Positions 44,567 to 55,883 of a stretch of 64,000 nt of DNA are shown here, one piece after another. The stretch covers positions 45,784,508 to 45,848,507 of the forward strand of contig CM068378.1 of NCBI GenBank assembly GCA_034770075.1, read 5' to 3'. Both the position numbers and the translations under genes were made by a program. Below the pieces are notes generated by a model that was given only the letters and a program-made list of their open reading frames with translations, was not told where the DNA came from and did no database searches. The DNA is from Aralia elata. Taxonomy: Eukaryota; Streptophyta; Magnoliopsida; Apiales; Araliaceae. Position 1 is the stretch's first letter; each line of letters opens with the position of its first letter.

Positions 44567-45610
44567 CAAAGGAGACTCAATCCAATTATGAAAGAGGTAG
44601 TCAAGAAAGAGATCTTAAAATGGCTGGATGTTGGAATTATATATCTCATTTCTTACAGTGCTTGGGTAAGTCCGATTTAATGTGTACCAAAGAAAGGGGG
44701 AATGACTGTGGTAGCAAATGAAAACAATGAGCTGATACCTACAAGGACAGTAACCAGTTTGAGGGTTTGCATGGATTACCGAAAACTTAATAAAGCAACC
44801 CGAAAAGATCATTTTCCCCTACCTTTCATTGATCAGATGTTGGATAGATTGGCTGGACATGGGTACTACTGTTTATTGGATGGTTATTCGGGGTACAATC
44901 AGATTGCAATTACTTTGGAGGATCAGGAAAAGACTACGTTCACTTGTCCGTATGGTACTTTTGCTTTTAGGAGGATGTCGTTCGGATTGTGTAATGCACC
45001 GGCAACTTTTCAAAGGTGTATGATAACAATTTTTTCAGACATGGTGGAACGCAATGTGGAGGTTTTCATGGATGATTTTTTAGTATTTGGGGACTTTTTT
45101 GACAGTTGTTTGGAAAATCTAGTCATGATATTGAAAAGGTGCGCGAAAACCAATTTGGTGCTTAACTGGGAAAAGTGTCATTTCATGGTGCAAGAAGGGA
45201 TCATCCTCGGGCATAAAGTGTCAGCAAAAGGTTTAGAGGTGGACAAAGCCAAACTTGAGACAATTGAAAATTTACCACCACCAGCTTCAGTGAAGGGGAT
45301 TCGTAGTTTTTTGGGACATGTCGGGTTTTATCGGAGATTCATAAAGGACTTTTCCAAAATCACGAAACCATTATACAGTTTATTGGAGAAAGACGTCCCA
45401 TTCAAATTTGACAAGGACTGTTTGTCAGCATTTGAGCTATTAAAAAAGAAATTGACCACAACACCAGTGATAGTTGCACCAGATTGGTCAATGCCATTCG
45501 AATTAATGTGTGATGCTAGCGACTACGCAGTTGGGGCTGTTTTGGGCCAACGCAAAGAAAAGGTTTTTCATGCCATTTACTATGCTAGCAAAACCTTAAC
45601 TGATGCATAG
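44567..45610 (+). pseudogene. Gypsy-3 reverse transcriptase
   Basis: After a TAA at about 44678 (expected Gln in SPIQCVPKKGG) the frame reads RVCMDYRKLNKATRKDHFPL, FIDQMLDRLAGHGYYCLLDG, FGLCNAPATFQRCM and the catalytic box VFMDDFLVFG, then GHVGFYRRFIKDFSKITKPL of the connection region. These are the Ty3/gypsy RT blocks. Box residues DD are intact. It ends at a TAG replacing the Gln of DAQLNY (45608-45610), at the RNase H boundary. Confidence 0.92.
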
Positions 45611-46000
45611 CTCAATTACACGACTACTGAGAAAGAGTTACTTGTAGTGGTCTATGCATTCGACAAGTTCCGTTCATACTTGATTGGAACAAAGGTGGTG
45701 GTATACACAGACCATTCGGTCATACGGTATTTGATTGCTAAAAAGGATGCTAAGCCGAGGTTAATTAGATGGATACTTCTACTCCAGGAATTTGATTTAG
45801 AAATCCGGGATAGAAAGGGGACTGAGAACCAGGTGGCTGACCATCTATCAAGATTGGAAAATCCGGGTCAAGATAAGAAAGACAAAGTTTTAATCAACGA
45901 GTCTTTCCCGGATGAGCAGCTATTTATGGTTCAGGGCGAATGTATGTGTATGCTGATTTTGCTAAATACTTGGTTAGTAACACCCTTCCCCCGGACTTGA
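45611..46000 (+). pseudogene. Gypsy-3 RNase H
   Basis: Reads LNYTTTEKELLVVVYAFDKF, then VVVYTDHSVIRYLIAKKDAK and the tail NQVADHLSRLENP. The Glu, Asp and His/Asp catalytic surroundings are visible. The frame ends at a stop near 46000 before integrase. Confidence 0.88.
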
Positions 46001-47166
46001 CATAGCAACAAAAGAAAAAGTTTCTTCATTATGTAAAAAGGTACATGTGGGATGAACCGTTTATGTTCAAGCATTGCGCAAATCAAATGATACGACGGTG
46101 TGTTCCGCAAAGTGAAATTGAGAGCATCCGACATCATTGTCATGATTCACTGTATGGAGGACATTACGGGGGTGAAAAGACAGCTGCCAAGGTGTTACAA
46201 GCAGGATTTTTCTGACTCACGCTGTTTAAGGATGCCCACCAATTCGTTCAGAGATGTGATAGATGTCAAAGAATGGAAAATATCTCCAAACGTCATGAGA
46301 TGCTATTGAACACAATTTTAGAAGTTGAAGTCTTTGACGTTTAGGGAATAGACTTCATGGGGCCATTTCTTTCCTCTTTCAACAACCTCTACATTCTTTT
46401 AGCAGTGGACTATGTCTCTAAATGGGTGGAAGTTAGTGTTTTACCGACTAATGATGCCAAGGTGGTGCCAAAATTTCTGCAGAAAAATATCTTCACAAGA
46501 TTTGGCACCCTAAGGGCAATTATCAGTGATGAAGGGAGCCACTTCTGCAATAAATATTTTACAGCTCTCTTGGCTAAGTATGGGGTCAATCACAGAATTG
46601 CTACAACCTATCACCCCCAGACCAATGGTCAAGTAGAAGTCTCTAACAGGGAAGTGAAAATTTTTTTAGAAAAGATCGTCAATCCCACTAGAAAAGGTTG
46701 GTCAATGAAGTTGGATGACGCACTTTGGGCTTACAGGACAGCATACAAGACACCCATTGGCATGTCACCGTATTAGCTAGTCTATAGCAAAGCATGCCAC
46801 CTTCCTGTTGAACTCGAGCACAAGGTATATTGGGCCATCAGAAAGTTGAATTTCGATATCACAGCTGCAGGGGAGAAGAGGCTTCTCCAACTTAATGAAC
46901 TTGATGAATTCCGTCTGCAAGCTTATGAGAACTCAAAGTTATACAAGGAAAAGGTCAAAAAGTGGCACGATCAGAAAATTATTGACAGGAAATTTGAGCC
47001 AGGCCAAGTTATGCTTTTATACAACTCTCGCCTGAGGTTATTTCCAAGCAAGCTCAAGTCAAGGTGGTTCGGGCCATTCACTGTCAAACAGGCATTCTCT
47101 CATGGCGCCGTCAATTATTTGGTCATAATCCGGATAAAACATTTAAAGTTAACGGACATCGTTTAA
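46001..47166 (+). pseudogene. Gypsy-3 integrase
   Basis: The zinc-binding HHCC region is readable across frames (HHCHDSLYGGHYGGEKTA, CDRCQRMENISKRHE). The catalytic core frame 46357-46776 has the first Asp just upstream (GIDFMGPF), the second in IISDEGSHFC, and Glu in TNGQVEVSNREVKIFLEKIV. The C-terminal part 46846-47166 has FEPGQVMLLYNSRLRLFPSK and the SRWFGPF turn. Two Trp codons have become stops (GF-F-stop at about 46213 and FDV-stop-GIDF at about 46343) and one Gln codon a TAG (46774). It cannot be made as one protein. Confidence 0.9.
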
Positions 47167-47270
47167 AGCACTATTGGGATGGTGACTTCGATCGCCAGAA
47201 AACCTCGATCACTCTTACCGATCAAGCTTAAAGCAATGAGTAGTCAGGCCGAGGACTGTAAACCAAGCGC

Positions 47271-47700
47271 TGTCAACGAAAATGAAATTCGTTACATTTG
47301 ATACACATTTGCCAACGATGTTTGCCGTTGCTGAACAGTATAAAAATTATTGTCTTACCTGGTTTTCGTTGCTAATTGTATACTTTTTGGCAACGATGTT
47401 CGTTGCTAAATGTACAAAAAAAAAACCGATCATATATTAATTTGCAACGAAATTATTCATTGTCGTTGGTTTTGTTATGGATAATTATTATCAATTAACA
47501 ACAATATTGATCGATGCTAATTATTTTTCGTGAGCAACGAAAGTTTTATGTCGATTAGCAGCGACACTGTATCGTTGCCAAATCCATTATTGACAATCTT
47601 GTTATGTAACGAATGTCGAAATTATTTTACAAACAAAATAAATCGTGGCCCAATGACCCCATAACAAATTATGGCAGAAATACAAAAAACTCAAATATTA
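47271..47700 (-). mobile_element. CACTA-like subterminal repeat block
   Basis: Many direct and inverted copies of TTTGCAACGAA/TTCGTTGC words (for example 47312, 47368, 47383, 47441, 47462, 47532, 47571) over 400 bp without coding sequence. Such dense short subterminal arrays are typical of CACTA elements. No CACTA terminus is readable at the junction with gypsy-3. Confidence 0.5.
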
Positions 47701-47839
47701 TTAATTAAATCATCCAATACATAATCATTCATCATCTTTACAAACAACTATCTATTATAAAAGAACAATCTATGCTACCGAAGAAACTGGATGAAAAACT
47801 TCAGACTTGTTAAGTCGAGCTTTACTACCTATATATGCA

Positions 47840-48034
47840 TCATCTTGGCAATGCATCTGGACAATAATTGGGGCTAACCTTCCGTAGAGTTGCTTCCTCA
47901 ATTATATCAATGAGCATGGTGACAGTCTTATAAGTAACATTTAGATCTGCAGGTAAATCATAAATATATGGCCTAGGCTTGGTGAAACCCAATTCTTTGG
48001 ATTCAATTTGAATTTCAGAAATCCGCTTCTCAAG
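47840..48034 (-). pseudogene. Exon fragment, unknown gene
   Basis: A 65-codon minus-strand frame begins after an AG acceptor-like site (48035-48036) and ends in TGA. It reads KRISEIQIESKELGFTKPRP, then IYDLPADLNVTYKTVTMLID. Codon quality and splice context look exonic, but I do not recognise the family. Confidence 0.4.
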
Positions 48035-49322
48035 CTACAGAAGAAGTGATGTATTACGTGAGGATCTAGTAAAAAACTACAAATGCACATAGAAATGATT
48101 TGAAGGAAACATGCATTATCATTATCATACAATAAAATCGAAAGCATTTAAAATTTACACCATATAATTGAGTTTATTCTTGAAAAGGACTCATTGTATT
48201 TACTTATGGTTTTCTTATTAGTTCTGCCTACTGGAATCAATTTTCATACAATGCTATTAGAAACTGGTACCATGGATACATATCTCAGTGTCTATACTTC
48301 ATAAAGCACCTCAATCACATGGATGTATTAACAATTTTGCACAGAAGAATGAAATTCATCCGAAGAATTCCCTCATCCACATGATGAAGATAATGCCAGA
48401 TGATTATCCAGGAAAGGATCAAGTGATAGCCAATTAAATGAAGGCTAAAAAGACTCGAGGATGAAACAAAAGGAAACATGACAAGCTTATTATCGAGTGT
48501 ACAAGAAATAACACAAAAACATATAAATAGACTGAACACAGTATTTCTTTTCTAAAACATGTACATCTACAGGCTTTAAATTTCAAGATTGTGTGCTCAT
48601 GATGCATAAGTTTCCTAGAGATACTCTACAATGGCAAGTATTGAATGTTCAGTATTTTAGTTTATCAGTTTTTTCTCATGTCCAAAAAAAAAAGGTGTTT
48701 TGGTTTATCATACGTTCCTAAATTTCATTTAGTGGCATTTCCTCAAACACCTTGAATGCATAACAGTTTATATCCATCTTAATGGGGTATGTATACATGA
48801 ACCCCCAATTAAATATAAATTGCATAAACAATAAGTTGAACACAGACATATTTGCGGACCGATGGCTTCCCTACTACTCCTTGTAGGCTTGGCAGTTTAC
48901 ATGTTTCGGTAAAGCTGCAGGAGACAGATTTCACTAATAATCTGAAAGTTTCGGACAATGCAAAGCATCAACGCTAATTCTGGACCTGGCATTACAGAAG
49001 AGAGAATGTCAGCTGAAGTACTAATGGAAGAGACAACTTCACTAAATGTTTCTTCAGATTAGATAATAGGCAGCAATCAAAATGCGCAATGTTTACATAT
49101 GAATCAATTATTGCAAGAAAAGGAATCTTGACTATTCAATTTTGTGTTAACGTAGCAATCAAGTGCCAATTGGGTTCAAACCATCTTTTCGACAGTAGGG
49201 GACCTCAGTAGGAACAGTTGGATATTACCCATAAGAAGTATCTTTAAGCGAAAAGAAAAGAATACCAATGCAAGAATGAAGCATGTCTCCTAAAACATGC
49301 AATAAAGAAATTTAATAATTAC
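48035..49322 (-). other. Non-coding or unrecognised DNA between gene fragments
   Basis: Mostly AT-rich. A weak exon-like minus-strand frame at about 48900-49060 contains SEVVSSISTSADILSSVMPG; I cannot assign it. No terminal exon of YKT6 is found here. Confidence 0.4.
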
Positions 49323-49425
49323 CTGAAATTTGGTCAAAGCTTCATTGAGGTAGGGCCATGGTTGTGTTATTTGCTTGCACAGTTCTCCATGACTCACCAA
49401 AATTCTTTTGGTAGTCATCTATTAC
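49323..49425 (-). pseudogene. YKT6-like SNARE exon fragment, frameshifted
   Basis: Bounded by AG (acceptor) and GT (donor), this 103-bp exon encodes VIDDYQKNFGESWRT followed, after a one-base insertion near ACAACCATGG, by WPYLNEALTKFQ. It is the exon after the one at 50272-50369 in plant YKT6 genes, which encode an R-SNARE with an N-terminal longin domain acting in membrane fusion at the Golgi and vacuole. The insertion breaks the frame. The following SNARE-motif exon is missing. Confidence 0.82.
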
Positions 49426-50271
49426 CTGACAAACATTTGATATGGGATCAGGTCATAAGGTTTAATTGCCTGGCACATCTCTATGCTTATCATTTTAAGA
49501 TAATAAAAGAGGTCAACACCCCTCCAAACACCTAAACCAGTGTAGAGTGGAGAAATGTTTTCAAAGGTCATCTATATTTTATATACTTTTTACTTTCTTA
49601 TGTAGAATGAAACCTTGTCCTTCCTTTAGTCTCATGTCATTCATTTAAAATAATTACTTGATTTCTATCCATAAATATAGACCAAAAGCTTATTATCAGC
49701 ATTACTTATAGTAATATGAAAATACTCTAATATACAAAATTTACTCAGAATATATTATATGTAGACACAGTCACAAGTGTCGAGTAACATGGCAACCTTT
49801 AAAGACCAAGATAGTGGGATCAAGAAACTGGAGCACAGGTGAAAAATGTGTATTTTAAACCGATAAATGTAGTCTTGTTTATTTTGTTTAACCACGACAA
49901 CCTAAAACAAAAGCCAAATCTGAAATTTTTTCCTAAACAATTCAATTGTCATTTAATTGAATTATAAGTGAACATGTTTCCTGTCACACATACGAAAAAC
50001 AAATGGGTATTGCTACAGTAACAATAGTGTATACAACTTTGTTTAAACCACTAATTTTGTTCTTTTACAAATTAAAGTTTCAAGTCTATAGTCAGAAAAG
50101 GACCATGGTTGTGTATCTCAAGAGATATCTGCAAGCTCTGCCAAGCCTTTCTCTTAATGTACACAACAAAAGAAACAAAAATTGGAAAGCCAACTTAAAT
50201 GCACATGTAGACTGGTGTTAAAATACAATTGGCTCCAATAATATAGTAAAAAGATGAAGATATTGACAAAC

Positions 50272-50369
50272 CTGATTAAGCAAAGAAAATGCACTTCGAA
50301 CTGGGTAATGATCATCCATAAATCCCAAGGCACAAAGACCATTTCTATTATAGGAATGCACCTTGTACT
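50272..50369 (-). pseudogene. YKT6-like SNARE exon fragment, longin domain
   Basis: Exon with consensus AG and GT borders encoding YKVHSYNRNGLCALGFMDDH and YPVRSAFSLLNQ, the highly conserved second half of the YKT6 longin domain. Upstream longin exons (with the FGYFQR-type start) are not present. It and 49323-49425 keep the native exon order and an 846-bp intron, so the piece is a genomic, not cDNA-derived, fragment. Confidence 0.88.
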
Positions 50370-50549
50370 CTATTAACCAACAAAAAAACAGATAAACATA
50401 GGGGTTTTAACTTTAAATGGATTAATAACATCTCAAACTGAACATGTCAAATCTCTAATGAGGTCCACAGAATAATAACATCTCAAACAGAACATGCCAA
50501 ATCTCTAATGAGGTCCACGGAATATTAATAACATCTCAAACAGAACACT

Positions 50550-50666
50550 TGGTAGAATTCATAAGCCACAGATCGCCCCACCAATGCATCCCTCAAATCA
50601 AACCCAGATATCTTAAAATCTTGTGTCCGAAACCATAAACCCTTAACAATTGCTTCCTTCAAATCC
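50550..50666 (-). pseudogene. Exon fragment, unrecognised plant protein
   Basis: After an acceptor-like TTTTAG the minus strand encodes DLKEAIVKGLWFRTQDFKIS and GFDLRDALVGRSVAYEF. The segment looks like a conserved exon of a plant protein that I cannot name. It lies between the YKT6 and NASP pieces and belongs to neither. Confidence 0.5.
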
Positions 50667-51293
50667 TAAAACATGAGTAAGAAAAACATATATATGAACA
50701 TAAACCGATAATATCTGGAATCTCAAACAAGCAAAATGCAACAACTTTCATTTGCCCAAATTTGAGAAATTTTGATTAGATAAAACCTCCCCCAGAAGGT
50801 CCTTCTTAATCCAATTTAGATAGACTACAAAAATAACATAAAATGATAAAACAAGCCCAAGCCAAAAACTTTCTATATTCCAATATGAGAAATTTGATAC
50901 AAAACATCCCAAAAGCTCCCTCCTTTAATCCAATTAAGAGACAACAGAAAACCCTCAATTTGGTTGAAAGGAAAATCAAACATATTGAAATTTTGAATAC
51001 CCATATACAATTCTCAAAATCCCGCTCCACATTCAACAACATTCAATTAGTTAGTCAGTACATTCAACACATACAAACGAATTAAGATAATGAACAGGAC
51101 CCATAAAAAAATATTTCAAAAAATGAAGAATTAATTTAAAGATTAAATTTTTATAGATTAAACTTACAGAGAAGGCTTTAGGATAAGGAGGATTGAAGTC
51201 AGCGAGGAGATCAGAGCCGTTGATAATGAAAATTGAATTGCAAAGAGAACCAAACATGTCAAACAGAACACCCAAATTAAACAATCTACAAAC

Positions 51294-51422
51294 CCGATTT
51301 CTAGGGCACGACTGTAGCAGCCGGTGCCTTCAGCATAATCACGTTCTTTGTCGGCTTTGGATCCTCTCGCCATCAACTCTTCCACGTACTCCAGTGATTT
51401 CTCACGTTCTTTGTTGTTGTTG
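51294..51422 (-). pseudogene. NASP-like histone chaperone exon fragment
   Basis: The minus-strand exon encodes EKSLEYVEELMARGSKADKE and RDYAEGTGCYSRALEI, matching the first SHNi-TPR repeat of plant NASP, a nuclear chaperone for histone H3. It is bounded by an AG (acceptor-like) and a GT after ALEI, where the native gene also has an exon end. The rest of NASP is absent. The upstream residues of the open frame (to 51580) do not look like NASP. Confidence 0.78.
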
Positions 51423-51580
51423 CTGCAAGATAACCGTGAGTATAGAAGAGGGAGAAACCACGAGTAAGGCGGCTTGAGTGAAATTTGGGGTGCATAATAA
51501 GTAATTAGGCTACCGCTCTGGGATACAAATTGGGCGGGACAGAGTAAGCGGGAATGAAATTGTAGGAGGTAATTCATCAA

Positions 51581-51928
51581 AAAATTATTTTAAGTATTTG
51601 GAAATATAATATTTATTTTTTTGGTTAGTTTAAACAAACTCTTTCTTAACTATTACTAATGTTTAAACTCTTACCCTCTTAGTACAACTCTTACCCTTTG
51701 GATACATTTTTGTTAAAAATATTTGGCAGAACAAATAATAAATTGGTCACATAATTGGTGACAAATTTAATACCAAATTCAATCTTTTGTCAATACATGA
51801 ACACTTTATTAAGAATTTAATGGTGAACTATAACTTGTCACCAGTAGGACTGTAAATGGTAATCGAAAAATTCGTATTCGTTTAACATCCGGTCGTAAAT
51901 ATATTCAGCAGATATTCGGAATCCGATA
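51581..51928. other. AT-rich intergenic DNA
   Basis: No gene seen. From about 51846 (TAGGACTGTAAATGG) the sequence turns into ATTCG-rich repeats that continue across the foldback insertion to about 54690; the start resembles a hAT-like terminus but no matching right end was found. Confidence 0.4.
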
Positions 51929-53204
51929 TGTGACGCCCCCAAATTCGGGTTTTCCAAATACCCGGATCCGGTCATCACGATCCAATACAACATTCACCTC
52001 CAACAACATACATTGACTAAAATGCGGAAATAAACATATGTTGTTCATTAGAAAGGTGTTACTAGTCCCAGAATACAATAACCTTAAGTACTAAACACAA
52101 ATTCATACCCCAAATAACTATCAAGGTTTAAATTACATTTATAGTAATTAACTACACATAAAATTAAAATCTGCTACGTGAAGCCTATCACTTCATCTTT
52201 TCTTTACCCTTGCTCTTTCCTGATGTCTCGGGTTTAGCTGCAATGGAAGTCATGATATAGCAAGGATGAGCAACAAGTTTGCTCAGTAAGTTTAAAGTAC
52301 AACAATAAAGGATATATCATGATGAAGGGAATATATAAAGAGAATTCAACAATATAATTATCAGAAGCAAGAATAATAAATGCTTTTAGAACAATTGATA
52401 GTCAAGTAGACTTTGAACAATAACTTCCAAATGAGCCAATAGCTAGTTGACCCTCTGGTTACTGGCTACAGAATAAGTACTTGAGGGGATCAGCCTCGCG
52501 TACGCTATGTGTATGCATAACATTTAACTCTGTTGTTTGTACCTTATATACGGTACCTGGGGTACTCCCCTATAATAAAAGGGGTGTCCATTTAGTCTAA
52601 GAATCCTTACCATCGATTGGTTCGGATAGCTTTTATAAATTCTCACATACTTGCCTGACCGAACAAGGGTTCAGACTTAATCATGAATAGTTCGTAAATT
52701 TCGGAACTTTAATAAATGTACGAATTCAAATGCATCGAATGCGATTGTCAATAATATCATAGATATGGAATAACTGTAAATTAATTAAACCACTTAAGCA
52801 TTCTTAGAATAAAATTTCAAGCTACAGTACGATAGTAGCCTGTTCGAATGAAAAGAAACTTGCAACAGTTGAAGTTTCGATATAAAGGACTTGCTCAATG
52901 TAAAAGTTGAGTAAGATGAACTTGCCTGTTTGCTCAGCTACAGATAAAATTTAGCTTTAATTAATTGATCTTGGATAACCTATCAGTTGGTAAAATCGGT
53001 TTATCCATTAGTATTGCATAACTGTATATCGATACACTCACTTATGCTATTTATTTATCAGATAAACAATTCACCATATATCTTTAATTACTATCTAATC
53101 ATTAGCTAAACAGAAATTAACTTAATGACCTTTAGCTATTAAAATAAATGATAGCTAATTATGATTACTTATTCTTTGAATACCCAAATTAATACCTTTA
53201 GTTG
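51929..53204 (-). repeat. Foldback left arm, 1276 bp
   Basis: Nearly perfect reverse complement of 53277-54552. It begins TGTGACGCCCCCAAATTCGG on the plus strand and resembles the U5 side of the solo LTR at 57705. Confidence 0.95.
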
Positions 53205-53276
53205 ACATTAAACCAAAATAAATTTACTATCTATTTTATGAATAATAAATAAGGATTTTTAACCCATACTTAGAGA

Positions 53277-54552
53277 CAACTAAAGGTATTAATTTGGGTA
53301 TTCAAAGAATAAGTAATCATAATTAGCTATCATTTATTTTAATAGCTAAAGGTCATTAAGTTAATTTCTGTTTAGCTAATGATTAGATAGTAATTAAAGA
53401 TATATGGTGAATTGTTTATCTGCTAAATAAATAGCATAAGTGAGTGTATCGATATACAGTTATGCAATACTAATGGATAAACCGATTTTACCAACTGATA
53501 GGTTATCCAAGATCAATTAATTAAAGCTAAATTTTATCTGTAGCTGAGCAAACAGGCAAGTTCATCTTACTCAACTTTTACATTGAGCAAGTCCTTTATA
53601 TCGAAACTTCAACTGTTGCAAGTTTCTTTTCATTCGAGCAGGCTACTATCGTACTGTAGCTTGAAATTTTATTCTAAGAATGTTTAAGTGGTTTAATTAA
53701 TTTACAGTTATTCCACATCTATGATATTATTGACAATCGCATTCGATGCATTTGAATTCGTACATTTATTAAAGTTCCGAAATTTACGAATTATTCATGA
53801 TTAAGTCCGAACCCTTGTTCGGTCAGGCAAGTATGTGAGAATTTATAAAAGCTATCTGAACCAATCGATGATAAGGATTCTTAGACTAAATGGACACCCC
53901 TTTTATTATAGGGGAGTACCCCAGGTACCGTATATAAGGTACAAACAACAGAGTTAAATGTTATGCATACACATAGCGTACGCGAGGCTGATCCCCTCAA
54001 GTAATTATTCTGTAGCCAGTAACCAGAGGGTCAACTAGCTATTGGCTCCTTTGGAAGTTATTGTTCAAAGTCTACTTGACTATCAATTGTTCTAAAAGCA
54101 TTTATTATTCTTGCTTCTGATAATTATATTGTTGAATTCTCTTTCTATATTCCCTTCATCATGATATATCCTTTATTGTTGTACTTTAAACTTGCTGAGC
54201 AAACTCGTTGCTCATCCTTGCTATATCATGACTTCCATTGCAGCTAAACCCGAGACATCAGGAAAGAGCAAGGGTAAAGAAAAGATGAAGTGATAGGCTT
54301 CACATAGCAGATTTTAATTTTATGTGTAGTTAATTACTATAAATGTAATTTAAACCTTGATAGTTATTTGGGGTATGGATTTGTGTTCAGTACTTAAGGT
54401 TATTGTATTCTGGGATTAGTAACACCTTTCTAATGAACAACATATGTTTATTTCTGCATTTTAGTCAATGTATGTTGTTGGAGGTGAATGTTGTATTGGA
54501 TCGTGATGACCGGATCCGGGTATTTGGAAAACCCGAATTTGGGGGCGTCACA
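53277..54552 (+). repeat. Foldback right arm, 1276 bp
   Basis: Plus-oriented LTR end finishing GGGGGCGTCACA and followed by a primer site. Arm-to-arm differences are few single-base changes. The 72-bp spacer continues the LTR sequence of this arm. Confidence 0.95.
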
Positions 54553-54555
54553 GGT

Positions 54556-54567
54556 TGGTATCAAAGC
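54556..54567 (+). other. Primer binding site, initiator tRNA-Met type
   Basis: TGGTATCAAAGC, one base different from TGGTATCAGAGC, three bases after the LTR end CACA. Confidence 0.75.
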
Positions 54568-54768
54568 TGTAGGTTATAAACTTTAGGATCGTGATGACCA
54601 GATCCGGGTAGTTGGAGACCCGAATTTGGGGGCGTCACACGATATTCGAATTCGAATCTGTATCTGGAATTCGTATCCGAATAACTTACATATGTGTGTG
54701 TATGTGTGTGTATATATATATATAATAAGCAAAATAATTTTTTTTTAAGTAGCCTTCCTTATATAATA

Positions 54769-54916
54769 CTCCCTCCGTCCCAAGATAAAAGTCCTCCATT
54801 GACTTTTGTGGTCAAATTAATTATTTTTAAAATTAACAATTAAACATATATATTTAGATTTTCAAAAAAGCAAAAATTGAGATTAGTACTAAATTGTATA
54901 TAGTTTATAGGCTTTT

Positions 54917-54963
<47 letters not shown>

Positions 54964-55044
54964 ATAATAAGATATATTGATTCGAAAAATGGTCAATTTG
55001 ACCATAAAAGTCAATGGATGACTTTTATCCTGAGACAGAGGGAG
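54769..55044. mobile_element. Stowaway-type MITE
   Basis: A 276-bp element with terminal inverted repeats starting CTCCCTCCGTCCC (left) and ending GACAGAGGGAG (right), flanked by TA dinucleotides (54767-54768, 55045-55046), the target of Tc1/mariner-type Stowaway elements. Inverted homology continues inward (ATAAAAGTC...GACTTTTAT and TTGACTTTTGTGGTCAAATT with its complement). A (TA)n run occupies 54919-54957. Non-coding. Confidence 0.88.
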
Positions 55045-55460
55045 TAATTAGTTTCCACTATCATACGAAAAATATTTTAAAAATATGTCATTTCACTTCT
55101 AAAAAGTAAGAAATAACACTTTTATTATAATATTAATAAATTGATTTAAGTATAGTTAATGAATTTTTACTATTATAAAGTTAAAATATCTAAAATATAT
55201 CATTTAACAAGAAAATTATATACTACAAGAAAAAAACTATATTTATTAGCTTGTTACAAGTTTTTTACTTTCAAAACTTACTTGCGATGTCGGGAGGCGG
55301 GAGCAATGAACAATATAATTTTGCGAAAAAATAATTAAATATTTAATGTAAACTTTTAAATCTAATTATAGATTATAAATATTCATAAACACTACAATAT
55401 TACTCTACACACATAAAATAGACATCTACTTATTAATGGACATCTAAACATTAATAAATA

Positions 55461-55807
55461 GAACATTCATTTTGAAATTTAGGATTTCAAAAATAATGAG
55501 AACTTATTTGAATTGTAATTTAGAGCATTGATTATTGTATTTATTAAAAAATAAATAAATTAATATTCATTCATTAATGAACTATACTTTAAAACTCATT
55601 TTTTTTCTTATTTTAGTTATAGTTGTAATTAGAGCTTTCATTTTAAAATTTTAAATTTAGGATTTTGAAAATGATGAAAACTTATTTGAATTGTAATTTA
55701 GAGTATTGACTAATGTATTTATTTAAAATAAATAAATTAACATTCATTCATTAATGAACTATGCTTTAATTATTATTATTTTTCTTATTTTAGTTATAGT
55801 TGTAATT
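55461..55807. repeat. Tandem duplication, ~170-bp unit x2
   Basis: Both copies contain AACTTATTTGAATTGTAATT and CATTCATTAATGAACTAT and end with TTAGTTATAGTTGTAATT. Confidence 0.85.
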
Positions 55808-55857
55808 CATTAATCCTCGCTAAAAGTATCATTCGCTCAGTTAGTGACTAAATATTT

Positions 55858-55883
55858 TTTGTGAAGAATATATTCTTCACAAA
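55858..55883. repeat. Perfect 26-bp palindrome
   Basis: Reads TTTGTGAAGAATA followed by its exact reverse complement with no spacer. Confidence 0.95.

Larger units (their letters stand above)
40166..47270 (+). mobile_element. Gypsy-3: Athila-like Ty3/gypsy element lacking its 3' LTR
   Basis: Order is 5' LTR (40166-41775), mutated tRNA-Asp primer site, gag, protease, RT, RNase H, integrase: the gypsy order with integrase last. It ends at about 47270 after the partial end-of-pol signature (GACTGTAAACCAAGCGCT), where CACTA-like repeats begin. ORF2, polypurine tract and 3' LTR are missing. At least seven in-frame stops interrupt the frames, most of them Gln or Trp codons changed by C-to-T or G-to-A. 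Confidence 0.92.
51929..54639. mobile_element. Foldback insertion of two inverted LTR ends
   Basis: Composite of an inverted chromovirus-type LTR end (51929-53204), a 72-bp spacer, the same LTR end in plus orientation (53277-54552), a primer-site leader (54553-54585) and a second copy of the last 54 LTR bases (54586-54639). The whole block is bounded by a perfect 5-bp duplication CGATA (51924-51928 and 54640-54644), so it entered as one unit. Both outer ends are the U5 terminus (GGGGGCGTCACA read outward). No coding capacity. Confidence 0.88.

Noticed and set aside
44702..45610. Possibility of an endogenous pararetrovirus rather than a retrotransposon
   Set aside because: RT is followed by RNase H and integrase, and the element has an LTR and tRNA primer site; this is a Ty3/gypsy element.
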